A stretch of 64,000 nt of DNA from Deltaproteobacteria bacterium (GTDB lineage Bacteria > Desulfobacterota > Syntrophia > Syntrophales > Smithellaceae): the NCBI GenBank assembly GCA_022710585.1, contig JAKLGV010000005.1:68053-132052 (forward strand), in the 5' to 3' direction. Within the stretch, counting starts at the first letter, position 1. Every line of letters begins with the position of its first letter. The position numbers and the translations under genes were made by a program. This document shows positions 45,916 through 54,525 of this stretch, one piece after another. Under the pieces are notes generated by a model that was not told where the DNA came from, ran no database searches, and saw nothing but the letters and a program-made list of their open reading frames with translations.

Positions 45916-46075
45916 AGGAGAGGCATACGGTGCTCCGGGATTCATGGTGACGGGGTCAATTTTTATGATTTTTTTAGAAAAAAGAAGTAGTTTTAACGAT
46001 TTGAATTTTGTTGCATTAAAAAAGAAAATATGTTCAATTCACGCCAGATTATTTCAATAACAGGAGGCATCGAAA

Positions 46076-46552
46076 ATGAGCGTTTTTACAGCAAGCGATA
46101 TCATGGAAGTAGCAATCAGAATTGAAGAAAACGGAGTGAACTTTTATAAATTTGCCGAACAGATCGCCAAACAGGATGACGCGAAAAAACTTTTTGCCGG
46201 GCTGGCACAGGCGGAAGTTGCCCATAAGAAAACTTTTGAAAAACTTTTTGCGGGGATGGAAAAATCCAACCTGCCGGAGAGTTATGAAGGTGAATTCAGC
46301 GCTTATATAAGATCCTATGTGGACAACAATTTGATCTTCACCAAAGAAATTATGGATCAGCAACTGGCGAAAGTGACGGACACAAAAGCAGCCCTTGAGT
46401 TCGCCATTCAAAGAGAACTGGATTCCATCCTCTACTATCATGAAATCAAAAGGCTGGTGCCGGCGGCTCAGCACGAGTCAATCGAAAAGATTATCGAAGA
46501 AGAAAGAAAACATTTTATGAATCTGACTGCCATGAAGAAATCTCTGGCGTAA
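46076..46552 (+). CDS. Ferritin-like / rubrerythrin-type di-iron protein
   Basis: 158 residues, all-helical, with glutamates and a histidine spaced as in ferritin-like four-helix bundles: VAIRIEENGVNFYKFAEQIAK, AQAEVAHKKTFEKL, AIQRELDSILYYHEIKRL and IIEEERKHFMNL. There is no C-terminal rubredoxin domain, so it is a rubrerythrin-fold protein without the usual Fe(SCys)4 site. Such proteins often deal with peroxide or store iron in anaerobes. A strong ribosome site (ACAGGAGG) precedes the ATG and an intrinsic terminator follows the gene closely. Confidence 0.85.
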   Translation: MSVFTASDIMEVAIRIEENGVNFYKFAEQIAKQDDAKKLFAGLAQAEVAHKKTFEKLFAGMEKSNLPESYEGEFSAYIRSYVDNNLIFTKEIMDQQLAKVTDTKAALEFAIQRELDSILYYHEIKRLVPAAQHESIEKIIEEERKHFMNLTAMKKSLA

Positions 46553-46577
46553 AAAAACGTCATCCGAAAGGGACATG

Positions 46578-46606
46578 AAAAAGCCGTCTTTTAGACGGCT
46601 TTTTTT
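46578..46606. terminator. Bidirectional intrinsic terminator
   Basis: AAAAAGCCGTCT and AGACGGCTTTTT form a 12-bp stem with a 3-nt loop and T/A tracts on both sides. It ends the ferritin-like gene on the plus strand and can end the lipoprotein gene on the minus strand. Confidence 0.92.
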
Positions 46607-46705
46607 ATGGCCATCCAATGCATGTCCCCCTCTCTCTTCTGCTTATCCAGAATGATTGGGTGTATCAGCAAGGGGAAGGTTCTGCCGAAGATAACAAAGC
46701 CGTTT

Positions 46706-47008
46706 TTACTCTCGCTTGCATTTCCAGACTTGGAATTTCGCAACCGTAATATCCACAGTACCCTTTCTTTCATTACTGACAGACACAATCTTATATGCAT
46801 CGCCTCCCGCATTATAGGTATTCAGTTGGATATTACGCGTCAGATTGAGACCCGCCATTCCTTTTGCAAATGCGTTTTTAATGAATGTACATTGACGTGT
46901 GTCTGATACTTCTGAAATCTGTTCTCCTTCAGGTGGTAAAATATTACTTTTGCCGCCAGTGCAAGCTACCAATGCCAACAACATAAAGACTAAAGTTATC
47001 TTTTTCAT
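46706..47008 (-). CDS. Small lipoprotein (DUF4156-like)
   Basis: 100 residues with a lipoprotein signal (MKKITLVFMLLALVAC, Cys 16). The mature part (ISEVSDTRQCTFIKNAF..., LTRNIQLNTYNAGGDAYKIVSV) resembles DUF4156-type lipoproteins. A perfect ribosome site (AAGGAGG) precedes the ATG. The function of the family is unknown; the mature protein would sit in the outer membrane or periplasm. Confidence 0.7.
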   Translation of the reverse strand: MKKITLVFMLLALVACTGGKSNILPPEGEQISEVSDTRQCTFIKNAFAKGMAGLNLTRNIQLNTYNAGGDAYKIVSVSNERKGTVDITVAKFQVWKCKRE

Positions 47009-47070
47009 AAAGCCTCCTTGATGTTATAGTAAATTTGTTGGTCATTATTTCTTTAATAAAAAATTAAAGA

Positions 47071-47121
47071 AACGGTTCTTATTCATTTAACGCAAGTCTA
47101 TTTCAATTATGTAGAACCGTT
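47071..47121. repeat. 9-bp inverted repeat upstream of the lipoprotein gene
   Basis: AACGGTTCT (47071-47079) and AGAACCGTT (47113-47121) are separated by 33 bp. The spacing fits two half-sites of a regulator or a long-loop stem in the promoter region of the lipoprotein gene. Confidence 0.4.
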
Positions 47122-47148
47122 CCATTTTATCCCTATGTTTGATGCTGT

Positions 47149-48216
47149 TTATAGCTTCCCCCGTTCCCTGGCTATTTCCATATACGTTTTTGCGAAGTTT
47201 TCAGGAGGTGTGTACATACGTTCCGCTTGCTTCTTTTCAAGGTGCAGAGCTTCAGGAATTGGACAGGCCATTACGCAATTACCGCATCCGATGCAGCGGT
47301 TATAATCGATAACGGCTACGCCGTCGCGAACCGAGATGGCCTCCATCTGGCAGCAGTCGATGCAGATCTCGCATCCGTTGCATTCATCACTGTTAATGAC
47401 CGCCTGATAATTACTTTTTGCCATTTCGGCCGGATTCGGCTGCATTTTAAGGGAGCGCAGCATCCCGCAGCAATCTCCGCAGCACATACAGAACCCTCCC
47501 CCTTTTTGCGTATTGGCCATCTGAATCACAAGGGGCGCCTCACTCAGGATCTTTTTAACCATAGCCTTTGCCTGCTCAGGTGTCACATACCGTCCTATAC
47601 CATTCTGTACGAAGTAATCAGCTTGTGAACCGAATTGAAAGCAGGCTTCCATCGGCTTGTTACATCCCTGATCAATCATTCGCTGCGATTTCCGGCAGAT
47701 GCATTCCATTACGGAAACTGTTTTTTGTTCATCAATAGTTTTCATAATATCATCGAAAGGCGTGATGCTACTGTCTTCGTCAAGGCTCTCGTTGATGGGT
47801 ACCGTGCGCATCAGGGGAGTTTCGGTCGCTTTTATCGTTTGCAGGAAGCCCGATTGAAAATATTCCTCTACATCCTGTACAAAATTTTTATCGATCCGAT
47901 TAAGCTGGTATTCCAGGATTCCGATAATAAAAGGAACAGCACTGTATTTTACCGAATCCGTTTTTCTTAGCCGGAAAAGCAGCCCTTTCTGCGCCATATC
48001 TTCCAGTTGCCCGGCAATTTCCTTCTCATTACGTTTCAGTCGCGAGGCAATTGCGCCGGGCGTTTCGAGAATGGGAGATAAATTTAAGAACATTTGTGCG
48101 TCATTTGGAGAGAAAAGCCGTTTAAGGACCTTCATCTCGCTTCCGTTCTTCGTCATTGGGAAACCGGTTGAAAAGTTGTCAAGCCGTTCACGTAATTGTT
48201 CATAAACGTCATTCAT
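47149..48216 (-). CDS. 4Fe-4S ferredoxin-type protein with N-terminal winged-helix-like region
   Basis: 355 residues. The C-terminal part has two CxxCxxC(x)nC clusters: CNGCEICIDCCQMEAI (~277-292) and CIGCGNCVMACP (~308-319). A further cysteine patch lies upstream (VMECICRKSQRMIDQGCNKPMEACFQFG; GGGFCMCCGDCCG). The N-terminal ~110 residues (ILETPGAIASRLKRNEKEIAGQLEDMAQKGLLFRLRK) look like a winged helix. This combination recurs in anaerobes as an uncharacterised iron-sulfur protein, possibly a redox-responsive regulator or electron-transfer partner. It stands alone. Confidence 0.8.
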   Translation of the reverse strand: MNDVYEQLRERLDNFSTGFPMTKNGSEMKVLKRLFSPNDAQMFLNLSPILETPGAIASRLKRNEKEIAGQLEDMAQKGLLFRLRKTDSVKYSAVPFIIGILEYQLNRIDKNFVQDVEEYFQSGFLQTIKATETPLMRTVPINESLDEDSSITPFDDIMKTIDEQKTVSVMECICRKSQRMIDQGCNKPMEACFQFGSQADYFVQNGIGRYVTPEQAKAMVKKILSEAPLVIQMANTQKGGGFCMCCGDCCGMLRSLKMQPNPAEMAKSNYQAVINSDECNGCEICIDCCQMEAISVRDGVAVIDYNRCIGCGNCVMACPIPEALHLEKKQAERMYTPPENFAKTYMEIARERGKL

Positions 48217-48657
48217 AACCTGCCTCCTTCATTCTAATAAATTCAAATGATCGTTGTTGAATCGGAAAAAGATTTATTAAAAGAAGCAAAGCCTCTGAGG
48301 GCACGATAACCCCTTGGAGGCTAATAATCGGCAACTTCCGGCAACACCTTTTCATGACTTACACCAGAAAGTTGAGATTGAGTTGACTGGTTACTGTTTA
48401 CGAAAAATTCTTATTTCTTTTATGAAGAAACGTACAGAAGGATCGGTAGGTAACGTACAATTTAGTTATTTACATAGTCCTTTTTTTATTTTTCATCAAG
48501 CAAAAATAAATCCTTATATGAATTTTCGTCGAATGTCTGAACAGTGATGGTTGCGGGTGAAAACTTTATTATTTTGGAAGCTTAAGGTTCTGTTTTTTGC
48601 CGATGCTTAGGTCAATGATTTACAATTTTATAACTTAGCATTACGTATTGAATTAGG
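48217..48657. other. Intergenic region upstream of the ferredoxin-type gene
   Basis: A 441-bp spacer without a supported gene. It contains an extended hairpin at 48290-48322: AGCCTC...GAGGCT with an inner AGGG/CCCCT stem. On the minus strand this is followed by TTTGCTTCTTTT, so it may be a terminator for the minus-strand gene at 48658-49185. A 77-codon plus-strand frame at 48314 overlaps it and is not accepted. Confidence 0.4.
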
Positions 48658-49185
48658 TTATTTCAAATCCTCAGCAAGCCTTATCTTTAATTCTTTAGCC
48701 TCTCCGGGATCAATGCCCTCTGTTTCTAATTGTTGCGGTAGCATATCCAGCAATTCCCTGGCCAGTTGCCTGCGCTGAGGTGAATTTTCCTCGGAAGAAA
48801 CCCAGGCATCCTTTTTTTTGATAAATAAAAGGTTATTAACAAGGCCGGTCAGTTTCTCTTCGCTTCCATTATGATCGTGTTCAACTTCGTTTTGAAGAAT
48901 CTGCCACTCGATTTCTGACACATAATCGGGGCGTTGCTTCATTTTATCCGAAGCAGGCTTGCCCGAAATAGCGGCCATCGCCGCTGTTTCCTGGGCATGA
49001 TCAAATTCCTTCCCCAACTTTTTTTCTGCATCTGATATCGTTGCTGCAGCAGACGGTTCTGTATTTTCATCATCCCTGCTGTGCCAATAAAATAAGATGC
49101 TGATGGTTATAACTCCGGCCAATAATAGGCCGATGATGATTGATTTTGAAACAGTATTCGTCTTGTCTAACTTGTGGTGCAGCAT
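48658..49185 (-). CDS. Single-pass membrane-anchored hypothetical protein
   Basis: 175 residues with one transmembrane helix (SIIIGLLLAGVITISILFYWH, ~14-34) and a hydrophilic, charged C-terminal domain (~35-175) that would face the periplasm. No conserved catalytic motif is seen. It is 51 bp downstream of the sigma-54 response regulator on the same strand, so it may be the third gene of that two-component operon. Unknown function. Confidence 0.55.
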   Translation of the reverse strand: MLHHKLDKTNTVSKSIIIGLLLAGVITISILFYWHSRDDENTEPSAAATISDAEKKLGKEFDHAQETAAMAAISGKPASDKMKQRPDYVSEIEWQILQNEVEHDHNGSEEKLTGLVNNLLFIKKKDAWVSSEENSPQRRQLARELLDMLPQQLETEGIDPGEAKELKIRLAEDLK

Positions 49186-49236
49186 TATCGGAGTTTCTTT
49201 TGCCTTTCCGTTTTTTCACGATTCATGACACATTGT

Positions 49237-50601
49237 TCAACCCTTCAGTTCATATTTCTTCAGCTTATAGCGCAGCATCCGTTCCGAGATGCCCAGAATG
49301 CCGGCGGCTCTGGTTTGATTATCCTGGGCTTTTTCCATGGCTTCCATAATAAGCTTCTTTTCCAGTTCGTCCAGAGATTCCTTCAAAGCGCTGTAGGGTT
49401 TCTTGTCTGAATCTTCCGTGAGAAAATCAGCTTTGAAGGGGAGGTCGTTGGTGGTGATGTATTCCTCGCGGGCAATGACCACGGCGCGTTCCATGATATT
49501 TTCCAGTTCGCGAATATTGCCCGGGTAGTCGTATTTCAAAAGCAGGTCTCTTGCTTCCAACGTAAAACCCTTCACATTCTTGCCGTTTTCTTTGGCGAAT
49601 TTTTCCACAAAATAATCAATTAAAGCAGGGATGTCTTCCTTCCTTTCTCTGAGCGGCGGCAGGGATATCGTGACAACCTTCAACCGGTAAAAGAGATCAT
49701 CCCGGAAACTGCCTTCAGCGACCTGCCTTTCCAGATTGCGGTTGGTGGCGCTGATGAAACGGACATCCACCTGGAGATTCACATTACTGCCCACGCGCTG
49801 AAATTCGCGCTCCTGTAGAAAACGTAAAAGCTTCACCTGCATGGTCGGACTGAGTTCTCCAATTTCGTCCAGAAAGATGGTGCCTCCGTCGGCTTCTTCA
49901 AACCGGCCGATGCGGCGCGTGGAAGCTCCGGTAAATGCTCCTTTTTCGTGGCCGAACAGTTCACTTTCCAGTAGATTTTCATGCAGGGCAACACAGTTGA
50001 CAATCACGATGGGTTTGTCGGCCCGGAGGCTCAACTGATGAATCAATCGGGCCAGCAATTCTTTTCCCGTGCCGCTTTCTCCCTGAATCAAAACGGAAGC
50101 TTTGCTGGTGGCCACCCGTCCGGCCAGATTGATGATCTCTGCCATCTTCCCGCTTTTGTAGATGATTTTATCGGCGGTGACGCCGCGTTTATTCAAATCT
50201 TCTTTCAGCAGTTTGTTTTCCTGGATCAGCTGTCGGCGTTCCGCTATTCTGTTGACGAGGATGACTAATTCATCAAGCTCCACGATCGGTTTGGTCAGAT
50301 AGTCAATGGCGCCGGCTTTCAGCGCTTCAACGGCTGTTTCCACGGTTCCATAAGCGGTGATAATCACCACGTCAATTTCCGGATTGATTTGCTTGACTTC
50401 TTTGAGAACATCCAGTCCGCTCATTCCGGGCATTTTGTAGTCCAGAAGAATTAAATCAAAATGGCCGCTGGCCACGGTTTTGACGGCTTTTTCGCCGTTT
50501 TCCGCTTCAGTGACCGTATGACCCTGGGACTGAAGAAAGCCGCCCAACAATTCTCTTTGGGATTTTTCGTCGTCAACAATCAGAATGCTTAATGTCCGCA
50601 T
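49237..50601 (-). CDS. Sigma-54-dependent response regulator (NtrC family)
   Basis: 454 residues, canonical length. The receiver domain (1-120) has [10 protein letters not shown] and the phospho-acceptor in [13 protein letters not shown]. The AAA+ domain (~140-375) has Walker [17 protein letters not shown], the sigma-54 contact loop GAFTGA, and the DE box [14 protein letters not shown]. The C-terminal Fis-type helix-turn-helix is [25 protein letters not shown]. It activates sigma-54 promoters. It is 15 bp downstream of a histidine kinase gene and is the natural candidate to act on the sigma-54 promoter at 52680. Confidence 0.95.
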   Translation of the reverse strand: MRTLSILIVDDEKSQRELLGGFLQSQGHTVTEAENGEKAVKTVASGHFDLILLDYKMPGMSGLDVLKEVKQINPEIDVVIITAYGTVETAVEALKAGAIDYLTKPIVELDELVILVNRIAERRQLIQENKLLKEDLNKRGVTADKIIYKSGKMAEIINLAGRVATSKASVLIQGESGTGKELLARLIHQLSLRADKPIVIVNCVALHENLLESELFGHEKGAFTGASTRRIGRFEEADGGTIFLDEIGELSPTMQVKLLRFLQEREFQRVGSNVNLQVDVRFISATNRNLERQVAEGSFRDDLFYRLKVVTISLPPLRERKEDIPALIDYFVEKFAKENGKNVKGFTLEARDLLLKYDYPGNIRELENIMERAVVIAREEYITTNDLPFKADFLTEDSDKKPYSALKESLDELEKKLIMEAMEKAQDNQTRAAGILGISERMLRYKLKKYELKG

Positions 50602-50616
50602 GGAATGTAGCCCTTT

Positions 50617-52413
50617 TTAAGATATGTCGTTGAATCTTTCACTCGGCAAAATGACATCAAAAGTGGTTCCTTTGTCTTTCCGGCTGGTCACCTGTATGTC
50701 GCCTCCGTGTCCGCGGATAATTTCAAAGGCCAGCGGGATGCCTAGACCGACTCCCTTTTCCTTTGTTGTGTATTCAGGATTGAAAATTTTATTCATTTCT
50801 TCTTCCGTCATGCCGCAGCCGGTATCCGCGATTCTGACGACAATGTAATTCTTACCGTCTTTGTCCACCGTGATCAAAATTCTGCCTTCTTCCTGTGTGA
50901 TGGATTCCATCGCGTTTTTGATCAGATTGATGAAAGCCTGCTGAAGCTTGTTCACATCCATGGAGATATTAGCGGGTTCGAACTTCCATGTTGTTTCAAT
51001 GGCAATGCCTCTGGCCGACGCTTCCTCCTTCATCAGACTGACAATTTTCTCCAAAAGCCCGGTTACGGAGAAGGTGCAGAAATCCAGTCGGCGGCTTTTG
51101 GAAAAGGTCAGAAATTCTTCAATGATGCCGTTGAGGCGCTTGATTTCATCTTTAATAATGCCGGAGATATTCTGAAAATCATTTGCTTTCTGAGGATCGG
51201 ATGGAACAAAGTCCCGGTGGAGCCTCTGTGCGGCGATGCTGATGGCGTTTAAAGGATTGCGGATTTCATGGGCGACACCCGCCGCCAGTTGCCCCAGAGA
51301 GGATAATCTTTCCGCTTTTTCCAGTTGGCGCTCCATTTCCACGACGCCGGCCATATGGCGGTTCTGGTCATGATACAAAAGCCACATGGATACCAAAGCG
51401 ACGACCACAATAAAGAACGAGAAAAGAAAAATGTTTTGCCTGCTTTCGCTGAGAATTTTATCCATCGAGCCGCGGTCCAGCCCGATTCTCATGATGCCTA
51501 CTATTTTTTTATCCAGAAAGAGCGGCGCGGCAAAATCAAGAATCATGTTTTTATCGTCAGCGAATTTAGTGCTGGTTACCTTCACCTTACCGGCAAGAAT
51601 ATTTTTCATTTTTAAATTATCAGTAAAACCGGGAGCTTTCTGGCCGACACTGCTGAGGAGCTTATTCTGGTTATTAATGATTTGCATATAAATGATGCCG
51701 TGGCCTTCGCCGATTTTATTCATCCCCTTTTCGCCGGCAACCTTCAGGCTCCAGTAAATGATTCCCTTTTTATCCAGACTGATGACGACCGTGCCGCTTT
51801 TGTCCCGGCGCGTGATGCCGATGAATCCTCCCGGCACTTTCTTTTGTCTTAGCCGGGACTGTTCGATCAATTCGATTAACTCCAGCGTCGATAATTTGCG
51901 CCCCTGTTCCGGGAGATCATCCGGGTCCAGTAAGTTGGTCTGCAAATGACCGCTTTGAAAGACAGCGTTGCCCCTGGCGTTCAATAAGCCAACATATGAA
52001 AAATTGTTGTCTTCGGCGAATTGCGCCAGATAATCATTGTTCACATTTCCCTGCTTCCACTGTTCATCCAGATTAAAAGCCAGACTGGTGATTGCTTCGG
52101 CTACCCATTTTTTTGAATAGGCGGCCTCTTCCTGTCGGGAGGTTTTAGAGTCGGAACCCGGCTGTTCGGGGGCGCTGATGCTTTTGAAGTTTTCTTCCGT
52201 CATGCGCTGCAAAACGCCAATGGTGTTCAAAGCCTGATCTTCCATAAAAGACATCAGATTTTTTTCATTGCGTCTGATTTCCAGAAAACCCATACCGATG
52301 ATGAGCGTGACTAAAACAGCACTGACAATGGCGACGGCTAAAGGTTGGAGAAAGGGATCATTGTATTTCGCTTTTCGGCGGATAATTAACTCTTTCTTTC
52401 TGAAAAAACGCAT
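50617..52413 (-). CDS. Membrane sensor histidine kinase
   Basis: 598 residues. A transmembrane helix at ~23-45 and a second at ~325-345 enclose a ~280-residue periplasmic sensor domain of Cache-like appearance (NNFSYVGLLNARGNAVFQSGH; MIRIGLDRGSMDKIL). The kinase core follows: HisKA H-box GVAHEIRNPLNAISIAAQRL, N-box FINLIKNAMES, and G-boxes RIADTGCGMTEEEM and GLGIPLAFEIIRGHGG. The overall design is that of the AtoS/ZraS group of sigma-54-linked kinases. It is the first gene of the operon; the ligand is unknown. Confidence 0.95.
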   Translation of the reverse strand: MRFFRKKELIIRRKAKYNDPFLQPLAVAIVSAVLVTLIIGMGFLEIRRNEKNLMSFMEDQALNTIGVLQRMTEENFKSISAPEQPGSDSKTSRQEEAAYSKKWVAEAITSLAFNLDEQWKQGNVNNDYLAQFAEDNNFSYVGLLNARGNAVFQSGHLQTNLLDPDDLPEQGRKLSTLELIELIEQSRLRQKKVPGGFIGITRRDKSGTVVISLDKKGIIYWSLKVAGEKGMNKIGEGHGIIYMQIINNQNKLLSSVGQKAPGFTDNLKMKNILAGKVKVTSTKFADDKNMILDFAAPLFLDKKIVGIMRIGLDRGSMDKILSESRQNIFLFSFFIVVVALVSMWLLYHDQNRHMAGVVEMERQLEKAERLSSLGQLAAGVAHEIRNPLNAISIAAQRLHRDFVPSDPQKANDFQNISGIIKDEIKRLNGIIEEFLTFSKSRRLDFCTFSVTGLLEKIVSLMKEEASARGIAIETTWKFEPANISMDVNKLQQAFINLIKNAMESITQEEGRILITVDKDGKNYIVVRIADTGCGMTEEEMNKIFNPEYTTKEKGVGLGIPLAFEIIRGHGGDIQVTSRKDKGTTFDVILPSERFNDIS

Positions 52414-52482
52414 GGGTATCCTTAGAATATGATTTTACTGGTCAATTTAATCTATTTACCGGAAAAGTCAACTGATTATCGA

Positions 52483-52583
52483 TTGTCCGACATTTTTGTC
52501 GAGTTCGTGTGCAATTGGACATTTTAAGTATATATATTTGTATTCATTAGTTTTTATAAAGTAAATACATTATTTTTCGACAT
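52483..52583. promoter_or_regulatory. Cluster of TGTCGA/CGACA-type motifs, putative enhancer sites
   Basis: The divergent region holds TTGTCCGACA (52483-52492), the inverted repeat CGACA-TTTT-TGTCG (52488-52501), AATTGGACAT (52513-52522) and TTCGACATT (52577-52585), with ATTGTCGAC at 52715 downstream. They lie ~120-225 bp upstream of the predicted sigma-54 transcript start, where NtrC-type activators usually bind, and also upstream of the kinase gene. The binding protein is inferred. Confidence 0.5.
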
Positions 52584-52679
52584 TTATTGCCGCAAGAATT
52601 GGCATCCATTGGACGGATACAACCTGTTCTTAAATTATTTGTATAATGTAATCAATTAATTATAATTTATGTACCGCAT

Positions 52680-52697
52680 TTGGCACAACAAATGCTT
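52680..52697 (+). promoter_or_regulatory. Sigma-54 (-24/-12) promoter
   Basis: TTGGCACAACAAATGCTT has the invariant GG and GC with exactly 10 bases between them and a close match to TGGCAC-n5-TTGC. The predicted transcript starts near 52707. Confidence 0.75.
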
Positions 52698-52706
52698 AAC
52701 TACTTA

Positions 52707-52830
52707 ACAGGTAAATTGTCGACTAAAAATAACGGGTATGATTAGCCGGCAACAAAACAACCAAGAAGGAAAAATCCTTCGCTCTTCATGTTAAGGGAGG
52801 CTCCGACCAGGCCTCCCTTTCTGTTTTTAT
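52707..52830 (+). ncRNA. Predicted sigma-54-dependent small RNA
   Basis: A transcript of about 120 nt is bounded by the -24/-12 promoter and an intrinsic terminator. Internal structure includes a perfect hairpin GAAGGA-AAAA-TCCTTC (52765-52780) preceded by an A-rich single-stranded stretch (AACAAAACAACCAAG). It could alternatively be a short mRNA: an 18-codon ORF runs from ATG 52738 to TAA 52794, but with no ribosome site. The next plus-strand gene is far away, and the neighbour rarA is convergent. Adjacency to a sigma-54 activator operon suggests direct control; the target is unknown. Confidence 0.6.
52793..52828 (+). terminator. Intrinsic terminator of the predicted small RNA
   Basis: AAGGGAGGC (52793-52801) pairs perfectly with GCCTCCCTT (52811-52819), followed by TCTGTTTTT on the plus strand. 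There is no T-tract on the minus strand, so it is specific to a plus-strand transcript. Confidence 0.88.
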
Positions 52831-52843
52831 AGACAGCCGACGA

Positions 52844-54190
52844 TTAATCTTCAGACTTCTTTTTCTTCTGCCGCCAGTAATTTAGTCTCTCGTTAATAAT
52901 TTTCTCAAAGCCCACACCTTTCGGCTGATAAAATATCTGTCCCCTGATTTCTTCAGGAAGATATTCCTGGGGGACATAAGAATCCGTATAGTCGTGGGCG
53001 TATTTGTAATCCTTGCCGTATTCGAGCTCTTTCATTAATCTGGTTGGCGCATTGCGGATGTGCAGAGGAACAGGCAAATATCCTTTGGCATCGATCACTT
53101 GTCTGACTTTCGCGTATCCGGTGTAAAGAGCGTTGCTTTTCGGAGCGGTAGCCAGATAAACCGCCGCCTGGGCCAGGGCCAATTCGCCTTCCGGCAGGCC
53201 GATAAAATGAAAAGCCTGCTGCGCGGCCATCGCGACAACCAGAGCCTGCGGATCGGCGTTGCCGATATCCTCCGAGGCAAATCGAACCATACGCCTGGCG
53301 ATATAGAGAGGATCTTCACCGGCGGCAATCATTCGTCCCAGCCAGTAAAGAGTGGCGTCCGGATCGCTGCCGCGCATACTTTTATGCAGGGCGGAGATCA
53401 AGTTATAATGTTCTTCGCCGTCTTTGTCGTATAAAAGCGACTTTTTCAGCAGAGCGTCCTGAGCGAACTGAAGAGAAATCACCCGCTTGTCTTCCGGCAG
53501 ATTCTGCACCATCGAGACAATCGCTTCCAGATTATTTAAAGCGGTGCGCGCGTCGCCGTCAGCCAGGCTGACCAGATAACGAAGAACATCGGCATCGATT
53601 TTCGCATCGATATTGCCCAGACCTTTTTGTTTATTTTTAAGAGCGGCCTCCAGAATAGCGAGGAGATTTTCTTCCGAAAAAGGTTTTAAAACCAGCACCC
53701 GAGTTCGTGAGAGCAAAGGAGCAATCACTTCAAAAGACGGATTTTCTGTCGTCGCGCCGATTAAGGTAATCAGGCCGCTTTCCACATGCGGCAAAAAAGC
53801 GTCCTGCTGGGCTTTGTTGAAACGGTGGATTTCGTCCACGAAGAGGATGGTTTTGATGCTTTTTCTTTCCAGCAATTCTCTGGCTTCGTCAATGACCGCG
53901 CGGATTTCCTTGACGCCGGAAAGGACGGCGGAAAAACTCACAAACTTGGATTTTGTTTCATTGGCCAGAATTCGAGCCAATGTGGTTTTGCCGGAGCCGG
54001 GCGGCCCCCAGAAAATCATGGAAAACAGCTTGTCGGATTCGATCGCCCGCTTGAGCAGAGATCCCTCCCCCAGCAGATGCCGCTGACCGATATATTCGGC
54101 AATCGTTTGCGGCCTCATTCTTTCAGCCAGCGGCGCCAGATCTTTGACGTCACCCGGTTTGCCGTCGCTGAATAAATCCATATTTTTCAT
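52844..54190 (-). CDS. rarA: Replication-associated recombination protein A (RarA/MgsA)
   Basis: 448 residues; AAA+ clamp-loader-like ATPase. The start (PLAERMRPQTIAEYIGQRHLLGEGSLLKRAIESDKL) is typical of RarA. Walker A is WGPPGSGKTTLARIL (~60), Walker B ILFVDEIHRFNKAQQDAFLPHVE (~115), sensor 1 LIGATTENPSFEVI and sensor 2 ADGDARTALNNLE. The C-terminal tetramerisation domain is present (KSMRGSDPDATLYWLGRM, HIRNAPTRLMKELEYG). RarA acts at stalled replication forks. Its 5' end overlaps a small cysteine-rich ORF by 4 bp. Confidence 0.96.
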   Translation of the reverse strand: MKNMDLFSDGKPGDVKDLAPLAERMRPQTIAEYIGQRHLLGEGSLLKRAIESDKLFSMIFWGPPGSGKTTLARILANETKSKFVSFSAVLSGVKEIRAVIDEARELLERKSIKTILFVDEIHRFNKAQQDAFLPHVESGLITLIGATTENPSFEVIAPLLSRTRVLVLKPFSEENLLAILEAALKNKQKGLGNIDAKIDADVLRYLVSLADGDARTALNNLEAIVSMVQNLPEDKRVISLQFAQDALLKKSLLYDKDGEEHYNLISALHKSMRGSDPDATLYWLGRMIAAGEDPLYIARRMVRFASEDIGNADPQALVVAMAAQQAFHFIGLPEGELALAQAAVYLATAPKSNALYTGYAKVRQVIDAKGYLPVPLHIRNAPTRLMKELEYGKDYKYAHDYTDSYVPQEYLPEEIRGQIFYQPKGVGFEKIINERLNYWRQKKKKSED

Positions 54191-54444
54191 TTCTTCGCCT
54201 TGGCCGCTTCGATTAATTCAATCAGGTTCGTCATTTTGTCCGGAGCTCTGGTATTGATAAACTTGAGCCAACTTTTTTCAGATAGATGACCCTTCAAAAA
54301 AGATTCTATATCGAAAACAGGAGACCAGCAGCGGATGATGCGAACGCACGGAAGATGGCCTCCTTCACACAGGCAGTAGGCAAAGGTCATTTCGTCGCCC
54401 AGTTTGGGGCAGCGGATCAGTTTGTCGTCGTGTGGCGTTTTCAT
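54187..54444 (-). CDS. Small cysteine-rich protein translationally coupled to rarA
   Basis: 85 residues from an ATG at 54444; a longer frame from 54480 runs into the upstream terminator. The pattern IRCPKLGDEMTFAYCLCEGGHLPCVRIIRCWSP has five Cys in 32 residues and suggests a metal site; proteins of this look recur in deltaproteobacteria without known function. The stop overlaps the rarA start by 4 bp, implying coupling. The rest is helical. Confidence 0.6.
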   Translation of the reverse strand: MKTPHDDKLIRCPKLGDEMTFAYCLCEGGHLPCVRIIRCWSPVFDIESFLKGHLSEKSWLKFINTRAPDKMTNLIELIEAAKAKK

Positions 54445-54460
54445 TGGTTTAAGCTTTACC

Positions 54461-54503
54461 GAAAAAAGAAAGGCCGTCAAGATATAAATTTCTCGACGGC
54501 CTT
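54461..54503 (-). terminator. Intrinsic terminator of trpB2
   Basis: On the minus strand AAGGCCGTC (54503-54495) pairs with GACGGCCTT (54478-54470) and is followed by TCTTTTTTC. It lies 23 bp after the trpB2 stop. Confidence 0.85.
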
Positions 54504-54525
54504 GTCTGTTGTCATTTAGTGTTTT

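Noticed and set aside
48314..48547. 77-codon plus-strand frame
   Set aside because: No ribosome site, protein-unlike composition, overlap with a hairpin and opposite orientation to all neighbours.
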